From NCBI RefSeq assembly GCF_900101265.1, contig NZ_FMZS01000007.1, forward strand, positions 124,001-188,000: a stretch of 64,000 bases of DNA, given 5' to 3'. The notes below the pieces were generated by a model. The model was not told the DNA's origin, searched no databases, and saw only the letters and a program-made list of their open reading frames with translations. Numbering within the stretch: position 1 is the first letter of the stretch; the number at the start of each line of letters is the position of its first letter. The position numbers and the translations under genes are program-made. Positions 26,556 through 36,721 of this stretch are shown here, piece by piece. This DNA comes from Massilia sp. PDC64 (GTDB lineage Bacteria; Pseudomonadota; Gammaproteobacteria; Burkholderiales; Burkholderiaceae_D).

Positions 26556-28499
26556 ATGACCGACACCACCCGCAAACAGGCCGCGCCCTGCGGCACCTGG
26601 ACTTCCCCGATCACCGCCGCCGTCGTCGCGGCCGGCGCCACGCCCCTGTCGCAGGTGCTGCTCGACGGCGGCGACGTGTTCTGGCTGGCAGGCCGCGCCA
26701 GCGAAGGCGGCCGCAATACGCTGCTGCGGCGCCGCGGCGGCCAGGTGGAAGAACTGACGCCGGCCCCGTTCAATGTCCGCACCCGCGTGCACGAGTACGG
26801 CGGCGGCGCGACGCTCGTCGCGGACAGCCACGTCTGGTTCTCGAACTTCGCCGACAACCGCATCTACCGCCTCGACCGCGCCGGCAGTGGCGAACCCGTC
26901 CCCGTCAGCGCCGGCGGCGACGAGCGCTGGGCCGATTTCGTGCTGGACCGCGCCCACCGCCGCCTGATCGGCGTGCGCGAAGACCACTCGCAAGGCGGCA
27001 CCTACCCGGACAACACGCTTGCCGCACTCGGGGCGGACGGCACGGTCACCGTCCTCGTCGACGGCAACGATTTCTATTCGTCGCCGCGCATCTCCCCGGA
27101 CGGCAAGCACCTCGCGTGGCTGAGCTGGGACCACCCGCGCATGCCGTGGCAGGGAACGGAGCTGTGGCTGGCCGAGATCGGGGAAGACGGCACCTTGCTG
27201 GACGGCCGCCTGATCGCGGGCGGCGCAGAAGAAGCGATCGTGCAGCCGGAATGGTCGCCGGACGGGACGTTGTACTTCGTTTCCGACCGCAGCGGCTGGT
27301 GGAACCTGTACCGCTACGAGCACGGCGTCGTCCATCCCGTGTGCCCGCGCGCGGCCGAATTCGGCGGTCCGCACTGGGTCTTCGGGAACAGCATGTACGG
27401 CTTCCGCTCGGCGAACGAGATCGTCTGCACCTACATCGAGGATGGCGTGAGCAGGCTGGCGCGCCTCGACGTGCGCAATGGCCAGTTGACGCCCATCGCC
27501 ACGCCCTACGAACAGATCGGCGAGCTGCGCGTCGAAGGCGACACGGTCGCGCTGCTGGGAGGTGCGCCCACGCTGGCGGCGGAAATCGCGTGCATCGACC
27601 TCGCGACCGGACAGCGCGACGTACTGGCGCGCTCGATCGAGCAGCTGCCGGACGTGAGCTACCTGTCGGTCCCGCAAAGCATCCAGTACCCGAGCATGAA
27701 CGGCAGGACGGCGTACGCGTTCTACTACCCGCCGACGAACCGTGATTTCGCCCCGCAGCCGGGCGAATTGCCGCCGCTGATGGTGATCGGCCACGGCGGC
27801 CCCACGAGCATGGCGACCAGCACGCTGAAACTGGCCACGCAGTTCTGGACGAGCCGCGGCATCGCCGTGCTGGACGTGAACTATGGCGGCAGCACGGGCT
27901 TCGGCCGCGCCTACCGCGACCTGTTGAAGGGTCAATGGGGCGTGGTCGACGTCGAGGATTGCGTCGCGGGCGCCCAATACCTCGTCGACAACGATCTCGT
28001 CGACCGCGAACGTCTCGTGATCCGCGGCGGCAGCGCCGGCGGCCTGACGACCCTGTGCGCCCTCGCCTTCCACGACGTGTTCAAGGCCGGCGCCAGCTAT
28101 TACGGCGTGTCCGATCTAAAAGGCCTGGACGCGGACTCGCACAAGTTCGAATCGCACTACAACGAATACCTGATCGCGCCGAAGGAGAGCGCCGACCGCG
28201 TCTACGCCGAACGCTCGCCCATTAACCACACGGATAAGCTGCACCGTCCGATGATCTTCTTCCAGGGCCTCGACGACAAGGTCGTGCCGCCGCCGCAATC
28301 GGAGGTGATGGTGTCCGCGCTGCGCACGCGCGGCGTTCCGGTCGCCTACATCACGCTGGCCGGCGAAGGCCACGGCTTCCGCAAGGCGGACAGCATCGTG
28401 CGCACGCTGGAAGCGGAGCTGTATTTTTATCTGCGCGTGTTCGGCATTCCCGTCCCCGAAAGCCTGCCGGCCATCGACATCGAGAATCTCGCTGCATGA
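26556..28499 (+). CDS. S9 family peptidase (prolyl oligopeptidase / acylaminoacyl-peptidase type)
   Basis: The 647-residue protein combines an N-terminal beta-propeller (about residues 1-390) with a C-terminal alpha/beta-hydrolase domain. The catalytic serine is Ser493 in RGGSAGGL, with Asp573/574 in FQGLDDKVVP and His606 in GEGHGF, giving the order expected for S9 enzymes. No signal peptide is evident, so it should hydrolyse peptides in the cytoplasm. TATAAT at 26515-26520 is a probable -10 element. The gene's stop overlaps the start of the helicase gene by 4 nt (ATGA), so translation of the two is coupled. Confidence 0.92.
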   Translation: MTDTTRKQAAPCGTWTSPITAAVVAAGATPLSQVLLDGGDVFWLAGRASEGGRNTLLRRRGGQVEELTPAPFNVRTRVHEYGGGATLVADSHVWFSNFADNRIYRLDRAGSGEPVPVSAGGDERWADFVLDRAHRRLIGVREDHSQGGTYPDNTLAALGADGTVTVLVDGNDFYSSPRISPDGKHLAWLSWDHPRMPWQGTELWLAEIGEDGTLLDGRLIAGGAEEAIVQPEWSPDGTLYFVSDRSGWWNLYRYEHGVVHPVCPRAAEFGGPHWVFGNSMYGFRSANEIVCTYIEDGVSRLARLDVRNGQLTPIATPYEQIGELRVEGDTVALLGGAPTLAAEIACIDLATGQRDVLARSIEQLPDVSYLSVPQSIQYPSMNGRTAYAFYYPPTNRDFAPQPGELPPLMVIGHGGPTSMATSTLKLATQFWTSRGIAVLDVNYGGSTGFGRAYRDLLKGQWGVVDVEDCVAGAQYLVDNDLVDRERLVIRGGSAGGLTTLCALAFHDVFKAGASYYGVSDLKGLDADSHKFESHYNEYLIAPKESADRVYAERSPINHTDKLHRPMIFFQGLDDKVVPPPQSEVMVSALRTRGVPVAYITLAGEGHGFRKADSIVRTLEAELYFYLRVFGIPVPESLPAIDIENLAA

Positions 28500-31400
28500 G
28501 CGATGAGGTATTGCATGCGGTCGTGGAAGCCTGCGACGAGCGCCGCAAGCTGATCCTGGCCCTGCTGGCGCTGGCCGGCGAGCCGATGGGACGGCGGCGC
28601 ATCCACGACCACCTGGCGCCGCTGGAAGCGAGCAGCAACGAGGAAGACCTGGCCGAGCCGCTCGAGCAGCTGCGCGCCGATGGGCTGATCGGCGAGCTGC
28701 CGTCGCGCGGCTACACGATCGCGCCGGACGTCGCCTGGCCCGCCATCCAGTGGGCGTTGCGCGCACGCCGGTTCAACGAGTTGCGCGAGGTGTACCAGCA
28801 GGTGACGCCGCTGCGCGTCGACTGGCAGGGCACGCCCATGCTGCGCAGCTACCGCCAGGGCGTCGCGCTGCTGCGCTTCGCACTGCTCGCAGGCGAAGGC
28901 CCGAAAGCCATCGCGCCGCTGCTGGCCGCGTGCCTGCGCTGCCATGAAGCGGCGTACCTGCATCCGCTCGTCGACATCTGCGCGCGGCCGTTCGAGCCGG
29001 ACCTGATGGAGCGCATCAACGGCCTCGTACGCGACGACGTGCTCGCGGTGCTCGTCAACCACGTGCAGCGCGAACCGGCCAGCGCACCGGCGATCCGCGC
29101 GTATGCCGAAGAACACGTCGCACAAGGCGGCGCATCGATGGCGCTGCGCACGGCGCTGGCCGAACACCTGATTTTGTGCGGACGCCTCGATGCGGCGGCC
29201 GACCTGCTCGTCGACCTCGACGAATCCGCGACGCTGTACTACCGCAGCGTGCTGCAGCTGCTGCGCGGCGACACGGAACCCGCGCTGGCCGGCTTCGACA
29301 AGGCATTGAAAGCGCTGCGGCGCGAGACGGGCAAGAGGAAGGCCATCTTCGAAGGCATCGGCGGCCATTTGTACGTGACGGCGTTGCTGAGAAGCGCCGA
29401 TCCGAAACATGCGAAGGCGGTGGAGTCCTACCTGGACAGCGCCACGCGCGCCGTGCAAAGCCACGACACGGCGGTCTACCAGCAGCTGTCGATGCTGCGC
29501 CAGATCCGCGGCGGTACGGTCGATGCGGAAGTGCTCCCGTCGCGCAACTGGGAAACGAGCCTGCAGCCCGTGATGTTCCGCGCCCTGCTGCACTGGTGGC
29601 TCGGCATGCCGCAGCTGGCGGACAAGCGCGCCATGCTGGAGCAGCTGTTCGACATCGCACGCACCGCCGGTTTCGACTTCATCGCGGCGCAGATCGCGTC
29701 CGTGCTGGGCCAGCTGGGCATGGTCGGCCTGGACAAGCAGGCGATCGCGCTGCGCCAGCAGCACCGCTTCGTCGACCTCGCGCTGTGGTTCGAGCGCGAG
29801 CAGCCGTGGGAACGCCAGCTGAACGCCCTCATCAACCTGCAGCCCGCCGTGAACGTGGAAGTCGTGAAGGAATCGCGCCTCGCGTGGCTCGTGGCGTGGG
29901 ATGCGCACCTCGGCATCCGCGCCATCGAACCGCGGGAACAGAAGCGCGACGTGCAGGGCGGCTGGACGCGCGGCCGTCCGCTAAGCCTCAAGCGCCTCGC
30001 GGAAGAGGCGGCGGAGCTGGATTTCCTGACCGCGCAGGACGTGCAGGTGGCCGCCAGCATCGGCGCCTACCGCTACTACAGCGGCACGGGCACGCGCTAC
30101 GAATTCGACCTGGACAAGGCCGTGGCCGCGCTGGCCGGCCATCCGCTGCTGTTCTGGATGGACTCGCCGGGCACGCGCATCGAACTGCTGCCGGGCGAGC
30201 CGCAGCTGGTCGTGCGCGCCGGCGGCGGCAAGGTCCTGATCACGCTGGTGCCGCCCCTACGTGAGCAGCAGGGCGAAGTCGTCGTCACGAAGGAGACGCC
30301 CACGCGCCTGCGCATCGTGCGCGTAAAAGACGAGCACCGGCGCATCGGCGCCATCGTCGGCGACGGGCTCGAAGTGCCGCTGGAAGCGGAAAAGCGCGTG
30401 CTGCAGGCGATCAGCGCCATCTCCTCGATCGTCACGGTGCAGTCGGACATCGGCGGCAGCGCGGCGGACATCGAGCAGGTGACGGCCGACCCGCGCCTGC
30501 ACATCAATCTTCTGCCGTACCAGCAGGGCCTGCGCATCCAGGTGATGGTGCGGCCGCTGCCGGATGCGGGGCCCTACTTCCGCCCCGGCGACGGCGCCGA
30601 AAGCGTCATCGCCGACGTGGGCGGCGTGCGCACGGAAGCGCGCCGCGATCTCAACGCGGAACGCGAGGCCGAGCGCCAGCTGCTGGCCGACCTGCCCGTG
30701 CTGGAGCAGGCGGAAGACGAACATGGCGAGTGGCTGCTGGCGGCGCCCATCCACTGCCTGGAGCTCGTCGTCCAGCTGCAGGAACTGGATGCAACGAAGG
30801 TCGTCGTCGCGTGGCCGGAAGGCGAATCGTTCCGCGTGTCGAAGAAAATCACGTCGAAGTCCGTGCGCCTGCAGATCCGGCGCGACAAGGACTGGTTCGC
30901 CGCGAACGGCGAAGTACAGGTCGACGAGAACAAGGTGATGGACTTGCGCGAACTGCTCGCACGCGTGCGCGAGGACCGTTTCATCGCACTCGGCGACAAC
31001 CAGTTCTTGGCACTTACGCACGAACTGCACCGCCGCCTGATGGATTTGTCCGCCTACAGCGACGCCGACCAGGAAGCGCTGCGCTTCCATCCCCTCGCCA
31101 GCTTCGCACTGGAAGAGATGGCCCTGGAAGCGGGCGGCGTCGATGCCGACAAAGCCTGGCGCGCGCACCTGAAGCACATGCAGGAGAACGCGGAATACCG
31201 CCCGCAGTTGCCCGGCACGCTGCAGGCGGAGCTGCGCGACTACCAGGTCGAGGGCTTCGAATGGCTATCTCGCCTTGCGCACTGGGGCGTGGGCGCCTGC
31301 CTCGCGGACGACATGGGCCTCGGTAAGACCTTGCAGGCGCTGGCGCTGATCCTGTCGCGCGCGCCGGGCGGGCCGACGCTCGTCGTCGCACCGACGTCCG

Positions 31401-32668
31401 TCGCGACGAACTGGCTGGCCGAGGCGGAGCGCTTCGCGCCCACGTTGAACGTGCGCCTGTTCGGCCCCGGCGACCGCGCCGCGATGCTGAAGGAAGCGGG
31501 ACCGTTCGACGTGATCGTCGTGAGCTACGGCCTGCTGCAGCTGGAGTCCGCCCTGTTCGACGGCATCCGCTGGCACACCATCGTGCTGGACGAGGCACAG
31601 GCCATCAAGAATGCGTACACGCGCCGCTCGGCGGCCGTGATGGCACTGCAGGGCGATTTCAGGATGGTCGCCACCGGCACGCCGCTGGAGAACCACCTGG
31701 GCGAGTTGTGGAACCTGTTCCGCTTCATCAACCCTGGCCTGCTGGGGACAAGCGACCAGTTCCAGTTGCGCTTCGCCGGCCCGATCGAAAAGGCGTCCGA
31801 CAAGCGCGCGGAACTTGCGGCTCGCACGCGCCTGCGCCGCCTCACGCAGCCGTTCATCCTGCGCAGGACAAAAGCGCAGGTGCTGTCCGAACTGCCGCCC
31901 CGCACGGAGATCGTGCTGCCCGTGCAGCTGTCGGAAGAAGAGACGGCGCTGTACGAATCGCTGCGGCGCGAAGCGCTGGAACGCATCGCCGCGCTGGAGG
32001 CACCGCAATCCCAGAAACAGATCCAGATCCTCGCGGAGATGATGAAGCTGCGCCGCGCGTGTTGCAATCCGGCCCTCGTCGCGCCGGAGAGCGGCATCCG
32101 CAGCAGCAAGCTGGAGACGTTCGCGCGCCTCGCCGACGAACTGCTGGAAAACCGCCACAAGGCGCTCGTGTTCAGCCAGTTCGTCGACCACCTCACCCTG
32201 ATCCGCAAGCATCTGGACGAGCGCGGCATCCGCTACCAGTACCTCGACGGGTCGACCCCGATGCAGGAACGGAAGCGCCGCGTGGACGCGTTCCAGGCGG
32301 GCGACGGCGATCTGTTCCTGATCTCGCTGAAGGCGGGCGGCGTCGGTATCAACCTGACGGCGGCCGACTACGTGATCCACATGGACCCGTGGTGGAACCC
32401 GGCCGTGGAAGACCAGGCCAGCGACCGCGCGCACCGCATGGGCCAGCAGCGTCCCGTCACGATCTACCGGCTCGTCGCACGCCACACGATCGAGGAAGGC
32501 ATCGTCGACCTGCACCGCCACAAGCGCGACCTGGCCGACAGCCTGCTGGAAGGGACGGACGTCGCCGCGCGCATGTCGCCGTCAGACATGCTGGCCATGC
32601 TGCAGGCGGGGCTGGCAGGGTCGGCGGGGCCGCGGCCGCCGTCGGTCGCGGAATGGCAAACCGGCTGA
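28496..32668 (+). CDS. Large SNF2-family DEAD/DEAH helicase
   Basis: A 1390-residue protein with a SNF2 ATPase core in the C-terminal third: Walker A in DDMGLGKTLQAL (about residues 938-950), VLDEAQAIKN (about 1030), and helicase-C motifs KAGGVGINLTAADYV and DQASDRAHRMGQ (about 1280-1320). The first 900 residues form a long helical, repeat-like region with many Leu/Ala/Arg positions (TPR-like in places), followed by beta-rich segments. It probably remodels protein-DNA or RNA polymerase-DNA complexes as RapA-like proteins do; the substrate is unknown. Its start overlaps the S9 peptidase stop. There is no restriction or methylase gene alongside to make it a clear defence system. Confidence 0.9.
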   Translation: MSDEVLHAVVEACDERRKLILALLALAGEPMGRRRIHDHLAPLEASSNEEDLAEPLEQLRADGLIGELPSRGYTIAPDVAWPAIQWALRARRFNELREVYQQVTPLRVDWQGTPMLRSYRQGVALLRFALLAGEGPKAIAPLLAACLRCHEAAYLHPLVDICARPFEPDLMERINGLVRDDVLAVLVNHVQREPASAPAIRAYAEEHVAQGGASMALRTALAEHLILCGRLDAAADLLVDLDESATLYYRSVLQLLRGDTEPALAGFDKALKALRRETGKRKAIFEGIGGHLYVTALLRSADPKHAKAVESYLDSATRAVQSHDTAVYQQLSMLRQIRGGTVDAEVLPSRNWETSLQPVMFRALLHWWLGMPQLADKRAMLEQLFDIARTAGFDFIAAQIASVLGQLGMVGLDKQAIALRQQHRFVDLALWFEREQPWERQLNALINLQPAVNVEVVKESRLAWLVAWDAHLGIRAIEPREQKRDVQGGWTRGRPLSLKRLAEEAAELDFLTAQDVQVAASIGAYRYYSGTGTRYEFDLDKAVAALAGHPLLFWMDSPGTRIELLPGEPQLVVRAGGGKVLITLVPPLREQQGEVVVTKETPTRLRIVRVKDEHRRIGAIVGDGLEVPLEAEKRVLQAISAISSIVTVQSDIGGSAADIEQVTADPRLHINLLPYQQGLRIQVMVRPLPDAGPYFRPGDGAESVIADVGGVRTEARRDLNAEREAERQLLADLPVLEQAEDEHGEWLLAAPIHCLELVVQLQELDATKVVVAWPEGESFRVSKKITSKSVRLQIRRDKDWFAANGEVQVDENKVMDLRELLARVREDRFIALGDNQFLALTHELHRRLMDLSAYSDADQEALRFHPLASFALEEMALEAGGVDADKAWRAHLKHMQENAEYRPQLPGTLQAELRDYQVEGFEWLSRLAHWGVGACLADDMGLGKTLQALALILSRAPGGPTLVVAPTSVATNWLAEAERFAPTLNVRLFGPGDRAAMLKEAGPFDVIVVSYGLLQLESALFDGIRWHTIVLDEAQAIKNAYTRRSAAVMALQGDFRMVATGTPLENHLGELWNLFRFINPGLLGTSDQFQLRFAGPIEKASDKRAELAARTRLRRLTQPFILRRTKAQVLSELPPRTEIVLPVQLSEEETALYESLRREALERIAALEAPQSQKQIQILAEMMKLRRACCNPALVAPESGIRSSKLETFARLADELLENRHKALVFSQFVDHLTLIRKHLDERGIRYQYLDGSTPMQERKRRVDAFQAGDGDLFLISLKAGGVGINLTAADYVIHMDPWWNPAVEDQASDRAHRMGQQRPVTIYRLVARHTIEEGIVDLHRHKRDLADSLLEGTDVAARMSPSDMLAMLQAGLAGSAGPRPPSVAEWQTG

Positions 32669-32802
32669 CGTTGAATGCAGTTACGGGGGCGTTGACGGCG
32701 GTTCGCGTTCGTGACGTATTGTTTCAGATGCCCGCAAGCACGGCAAATGATGCTAATCTGGCGCCCCCCGTCTGGCCCATCCATGAATCAGGCAGATAGA
32801 AC

Positions 32803-34662
32803 ATGATGAAATCGAAAATCGCACTGGCCGTCCTGCTGACCAGCGTCGCGCTGGCGCCGGCAAGTGCGCGTCCCAAGACGCATCACAAGGCCACCAGCAG
32901 CGCCAAGGCCAAGCCTTCGCCGAAGAAGGCCAAAGCCGAGGAAAAACCGGTACAAAAGGCCGCCGCGCCCGTCGCCGCCGCCACGCCGGTGAACCGCAAC
33001 GACCGCTACATGGACTCGCTGTCCATGCAATTCCTCACCGCGCTGTGGCGCATCGATCCGGAAGACGGCATCTACGTCGGCAAGTTCGACGCCGCCGCCA
33101 AGCTGACGATTCCTGACGCCGCCACGCGCGCGAAAAAACTCGCCTTCCTCGACGAATGGCTCGACAAGTTCGGCAAGCTGAACGCCGACAAGCTGTCGCC
33201 GAACCAGCGCACCGACCTCGCTGTCCTCCTCAACAAGCTGAAATACGAGCGCTGGCAGCTGACGACGTTCCGCGAGTTCGAATGGAACCCGGCCGAGTAC
33301 AACGTGGCGCAGACGTTCGACCTGATCCTGAATACGGAATACGCCGCGAAGGCCCAGCGCCTGCGCACGATCCTGAAGCGCCTGGCCGACGTGCCCGCGT
33401 ACTACCAGGCCGCGCAGGCGTCCATCGTCAACCCGACGCACGAACACACGCAGCTCGCGATCCAGCAGGCGCCGGGCACCCTCGTCGTGCTGGCGGACCT
33501 CGGCAAGGCGGCGCAGGAATCGATCCTGACGCCGCAGGAGAAGGCGATCTTCGCGCAGCGCATCGCGAACGCCGGCACGGCGGTGGTGGCGTGGGTCGAC
33601 TTCCTGTCGGACCTCGACAAGTCGCAGGTGCAGATGCAGCGCGCCCGCTCGTTCCGCATCGGGAAAGACCTGTACGAGCAAAAATTCGCGTTCGAGATCC
33701 AGTCCGCCAGCACGGGCGAGCAGACGTACCAGAAGGCCCTGGCCGCGCGCGACGAACTCCTCACGCGCATGGACGGCCTCGCCGACCAGCTGTGGGACAA
33801 GACGATGGGCAGCACCGCGAAGCCCGCCGACCGGTACAAAAAGATCGGCATGGTGATCGACAAGCTGTCGCTGCAGCACACGACACCGGCCAACTTCCTG
33901 CCCGAGATCCGGCGCCAGATCCCGCAGCTGCAGGAGTACGTGATCAGGAATAATCTCGTGACGATCGACCCGAGCAAGCCGCTCGTCGTGCGCGAGACGC
34001 CGCTGTACCAGCGCGGCGTGGCAGGCGCCAGCATCGACGCGCCGGGTCCGTACCGTCCGAAAGATAAAACCTATTACAACGTGACGCCGCTGGACGGCCT
34101 CACGCCCGAGCAGGCCGAAAGCAGCCTGCGCGAGTACAACAACTGGATGCTGCAAATCCTGAATATCCACGAGGCGATCCCCGGCCACTACACGCAGCTG
34201 ATGAACGCGAACCGCTCGCCGTCGCTGGTGAAGGCCTTGTTCGGCAACGGCGCGATGGTCGAAGGCTGGGCCGTGTACGGCGAGCGCATGATGCTGGAAT
34301 CCGGCTATGGCGACAACGCGCCGGAACTGTGGCTGATGTGGTGCAAGTGGAACCTGCGCAGCGTCTCCAACACGATCCTCGACTACAGCGTGCACGTGCT
34401 GGGCATGACGCGCGAACAGGCCATGGACCTGCTCGTGCGCCAGGCGTTCCAGACCCCGCAGGAAGCGGCCGAGAAGTGGAAGCGCGCGCAACTCTCGTCC
34501 GTGCAGCTCTCCAGCTATTTCAGCGGCTACAGCGACATCATGGAATTGCGCGAACGCCGCAAGGCGCAGCTGGGCGACCGCTTCAACCTGAAGCAGTTCC
34601 ACGACCAGTTCCTCGGTTACGGCAATGCGCCCGTGAAGATCATCGGCCAGCTGATGCAATAA
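32803..34662 (+). CDS. Exported DUF885 family metallopeptidase-like protein
   Basis: The 619-residue protein starts with a signal peptide (MMKSKIALAVLLTSVALAPASA). A Lys/Ala/Pro-rich linker (about residues 23-65) follows, then a DUF885 domain. The zinc-type motif HEAIPGH at residues 456-462 and the downstream GWAVYGERMMLESGYG match DUF885 proteins, a gluzincin-like group with presumed peptidase activity. Location is periplasmic or outer face. The NHL/LytM gene starts 2 nt after its stop, so both are likely cotranscribed and may act on the same envelope material. Confidence 0.9.
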   Translation: MMKSKIALAVLLTSVALAPASARPKTHHKATSSAKAKPSPKKAKAEEKPVQKAAAPVAAATPVNRNDRYMDSLSMQFLTALWRIDPEDGIYVGKFDAAAKLTIPDAATRAKKLAFLDEWLDKFGKLNADKLSPNQRTDLAVLLNKLKYERWQLTTFREFEWNPAEYNVAQTFDLILNTEYAAKAQRLRTILKRLADVPAYYQAAQASIVNPTHEHTQLAIQQAPGTLVVLADLGKAAQESILTPQEKAIFAQRIANAGTAVVAWVDFLSDLDKSQVQMQRARSFRIGKDLYEQKFAFEIQSASTGEQTYQKALAARDELLTRMDGLADQLWDKTMGSTAKPADRYKKIGMVIDKLSLQHTTPANFLPEIRRQIPQLQEYVIRNNLVTIDPSKPLVVRETPLYQRGVAGASIDAPGPYRPKDKTYYNVTPLDGLTPEQAESSLREYNNWMLQILNIHEAIPGHYTQLMNANRSPSLVKALFGNGAMVEGWAVYGERMMLESGYGDNAPELWLMWCKWNLRSVSNTILDYSVHVLGMTREQAMDLLVRQAFQTPQEAAEKWKRAQLSSVQLSSYFSGYSDIMELRERRKAQLGDRFNLKQFHDQFLGYGNAPVKIIGQLMQ

Positions 34663-34663
34663 C

Positions 34664-36718
34664 GTGAAGCGCTCGACAATTGTCGCGGCGCTCGCGGGCG
34701 TCGCCGTGCTGGCCGGCGGCGCGGCCCTGTACGTCTTCAACGCGCGCCAGGATGCGACGCCGGGACGCGCGTTCTGGCGCCCCGCCGACGCGCCGACGAA
34801 GCCCGCGTGGTCCGCGCGCGTGACGCCGCTGCCGGACCGCTACGGCGATCCGTTCGGCACCGTCGTCGACGCGCACGGCAATGTGTTCGTGGCCGACGGC
34901 GGCGAGTGCAGCTGCATCCGCCGCATCGCGCCCGATGGCCAGGTGACGATCTTCGCCGGCGGCCACGCGGGCTTCGCGGACGGCGTCGGCGCCGCCGCCG
35001 CGTTCGACACGCCGTCGGCGCTGGCCATCGACCGCCTCGGCAATCTCTACGTGGCCGATACGCACAACAACGCGGTCCGCAAAGTGGCGCCGGACGGCAG
35101 CGTGAGCACGCTGGCGGGCGCCGATGCCGGCTTCGACGGCCCGGTCGGCGTTGCCGTCGACCGCGACGGCAATGTCTATGTCGCGGACACCTACCACGAC
35201 CGCATCCGCCGCATCGCGAAGGACGGCGCGGTGACGACGGTGGCGGGCAGCGGCACGCCCGACTACCTCGACGGCACGGGCACCGGGGCCGCCTTCGACA
35301 CGCCGAGCGCGATTGCGGTCGACAAGCACGGCGTGCTGTTTGTCGCCGACACCGGCAACAACGCGATCCGGCGCATCGACAAGACGGGCGAGGTGACGAC
35401 GCTCGCGCGTGCCCCTGAGGACGAGCGGCGTCCGCTGTTGCGGCGCCCCGTCGCGCTGGCGCTGACGCATGACGGCTACCTGTACGCGAGCGGCGCGGGT
35501 GGCCGCATCCTCCAGTTCGACCCGAGCGGGCAGTATCACGCGCTGGCGGACGCCGACCATCCGCCGAACACGAGCTACGCCAGCGACGGCAGCGTGCGGC
35601 TGTATGCGCCGCGCGGCATCGCGGTGAAGCGCGACGGTGCGCTGGTGGTGGCCGATGGCCAGGCGCAGCAGATGTTCGTGCTGGCCCCACCCCAACCGGG
35701 CACCCCTGCCCCGCAGGCGCGGCCGCAGGTGCTGCCGGCCGTGGCCTCCATGCCCTGGCCCGTGGGCCCGCAAACGGAACCGCACGAAGTGGTCGGCGTA
35801 CTGGGCGAGGTGCGCGGCAGCTACGACGGCGAGAACCGCGACCATTTTCACGCGGGCCTCGATATCCGCGCGGACGTCGGCGCGCGCGTGCTGGCGGTCC
35901 TGCCCGCGACGGTGAGCGACCCTTATCCCAACTGGGCGTTCGGCCAGCTGGGCGAAGGCATGAGCATCGGGCCGCTGTCGTACATCCACATGCGCGTGGG
36001 CCGCGACGCGGCGGGCAAGCCGCTCGATCCGCGCTTCGAGGTGCTGCGCGATGCGAAAGGCAAGGCGGGACGCTTGCGCGTGCGGCGCGGCACGCGCTTC
36101 GCCGTCGGCGACGCGCTCGGCACGATCAATCCGATGGCGCACGTGCACATGGAGTACTACCCCGGCGGCGTCGCCGTCAATGCGCTGGCGCTGCCGTTCA
36201 CGGGCCTGCGCGACACGGTGCCGCCCCGCATCCAGAGCATCGCCTTGTACGATGCGAACGGCCAGCGCCTGCCGCGCAAGAAGGGCCAGCGCCTGCACGT
36301 GGCGCGCACGCTCGGCGACGTGACCATCGTCGCCGCGGCCTATGACCAGATGGACGACAACCTGGCGCGGCGCCGTCTCGGCTTGTACAAGGTGGGTTAC
36401 CAGCTGCTCCATGCGGACGGCAGCCCCGTCGCCGGGTTCGAGACACCGCGCATCACGCAGGTGTACGACCGCCTGCCGCGCGAGCGCGAGGCCGTAAAAC
36501 TGCTGTACGCGGAAAATAGCGGCATCACGGTCTACGGCAGCAAGGCCACCGTGTTCGCCTATGCCGTCAACAACACGCTGCACGACGGCGTGGCGCTGCC
36601 GGGCACGTGGAAGGTCGACGGTCTCGAACCGGGCGATTACGTGCTGCGCATCTATGCGGCGGATTACGCGGGACAGGTGGCGCTGGAGGGGCGCGATCTG
36701 CCGATCACGGTGGAATAA
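34664..36718 (+). CDS. NHL beta-propeller fused to an M23 (LytM-like) domain
   Basis: This 684-residue protein starts at GTG 34664 with an N-terminal membrane anchor or signal peptide (VKRSTIVAALAGVAVLAGGAA). Residues about 50-340 contain NHL repeats such as GNLYVADTHNNAVRKV, GNVYVADTYHDRIRRI and GVLFVADTGNNAIRRI. The second half carries LytM-type zinc residues: HFHAGLDI (His/Asp near 393-399) and MAHVHMEYY (HxH near 491-493), as in M23 peptidoglycan endopeptidases, with a C-terminal beta domain after that. The combination suggests an envelope protein with a binding propeller and a possible peptidoglycan hydrolase. It follows DUF885 at 1-nt spacing. The fusion is unusual to me and activity is inferred. 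Confidence 0.8.
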   Translation: MKRSTIVAALAGVAVLAGGAALYVFNARQDATPGRAFWRPADAPTKPAWSARVTPLPDRYGDPFGTVVDAHGNVFVADGGECSCIRRIAPDGQVTIFAGGHAGFADGVGAAAAFDTPSALAIDRLGNLYVADTHNNAVRKVAPDGSVSTLAGADAGFDGPVGVAVDRDGNVYVADTYHDRIRRIAKDGAVTTVAGSGTPDYLDGTGTGAAFDTPSAIAVDKHGVLFVADTGNNAIRRIDKTGEVTTLARAPEDERRPLLRRPVALALTHDGYLYASGAGGRILQFDPSGQYHALADADHPPNTSYASDGSVRLYAPRGIAVKRDGALVVADGQAQQMFVLAPPQPGTPAPQARPQVLPAVASMPWPVGPQTEPHEVVGVLGEVRGSYDGENRDHFHAGLDIRADVGARVLAVLPATVSDPYPNWAFGQLGEGMSIGPLSYIHMRVGRDAAGKPLDPRFEVLRDAKGKAGRLRVRRGTRFAVGDALGTINPMAHVHMEYYPGGVAVNALALPFTGLRDTVPPRIQSIALYDANGQRLPRKKGQRLHVARTLGDVTIVAAAYDQMDDNLARRRLGLYKVGYQLLHADGSPVAGFETPRITQVYDRLPREREAVKLLYAENSGITVYGSKATVFAYAVNNTLHDGVALPGTWKVDGLEPGDYVLRIYAADYAGQVALEGRDLPITVE

Positions 36719-36721
36719 GGT

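Noticed and set aside
26514..28073. 519-codon minus-strand frame across the S9 peptidase gene
   Set aside because: Antisense shadow; the plus strand has the Ser-Asp-His triad and overlaps the helicase gene as in an operon.
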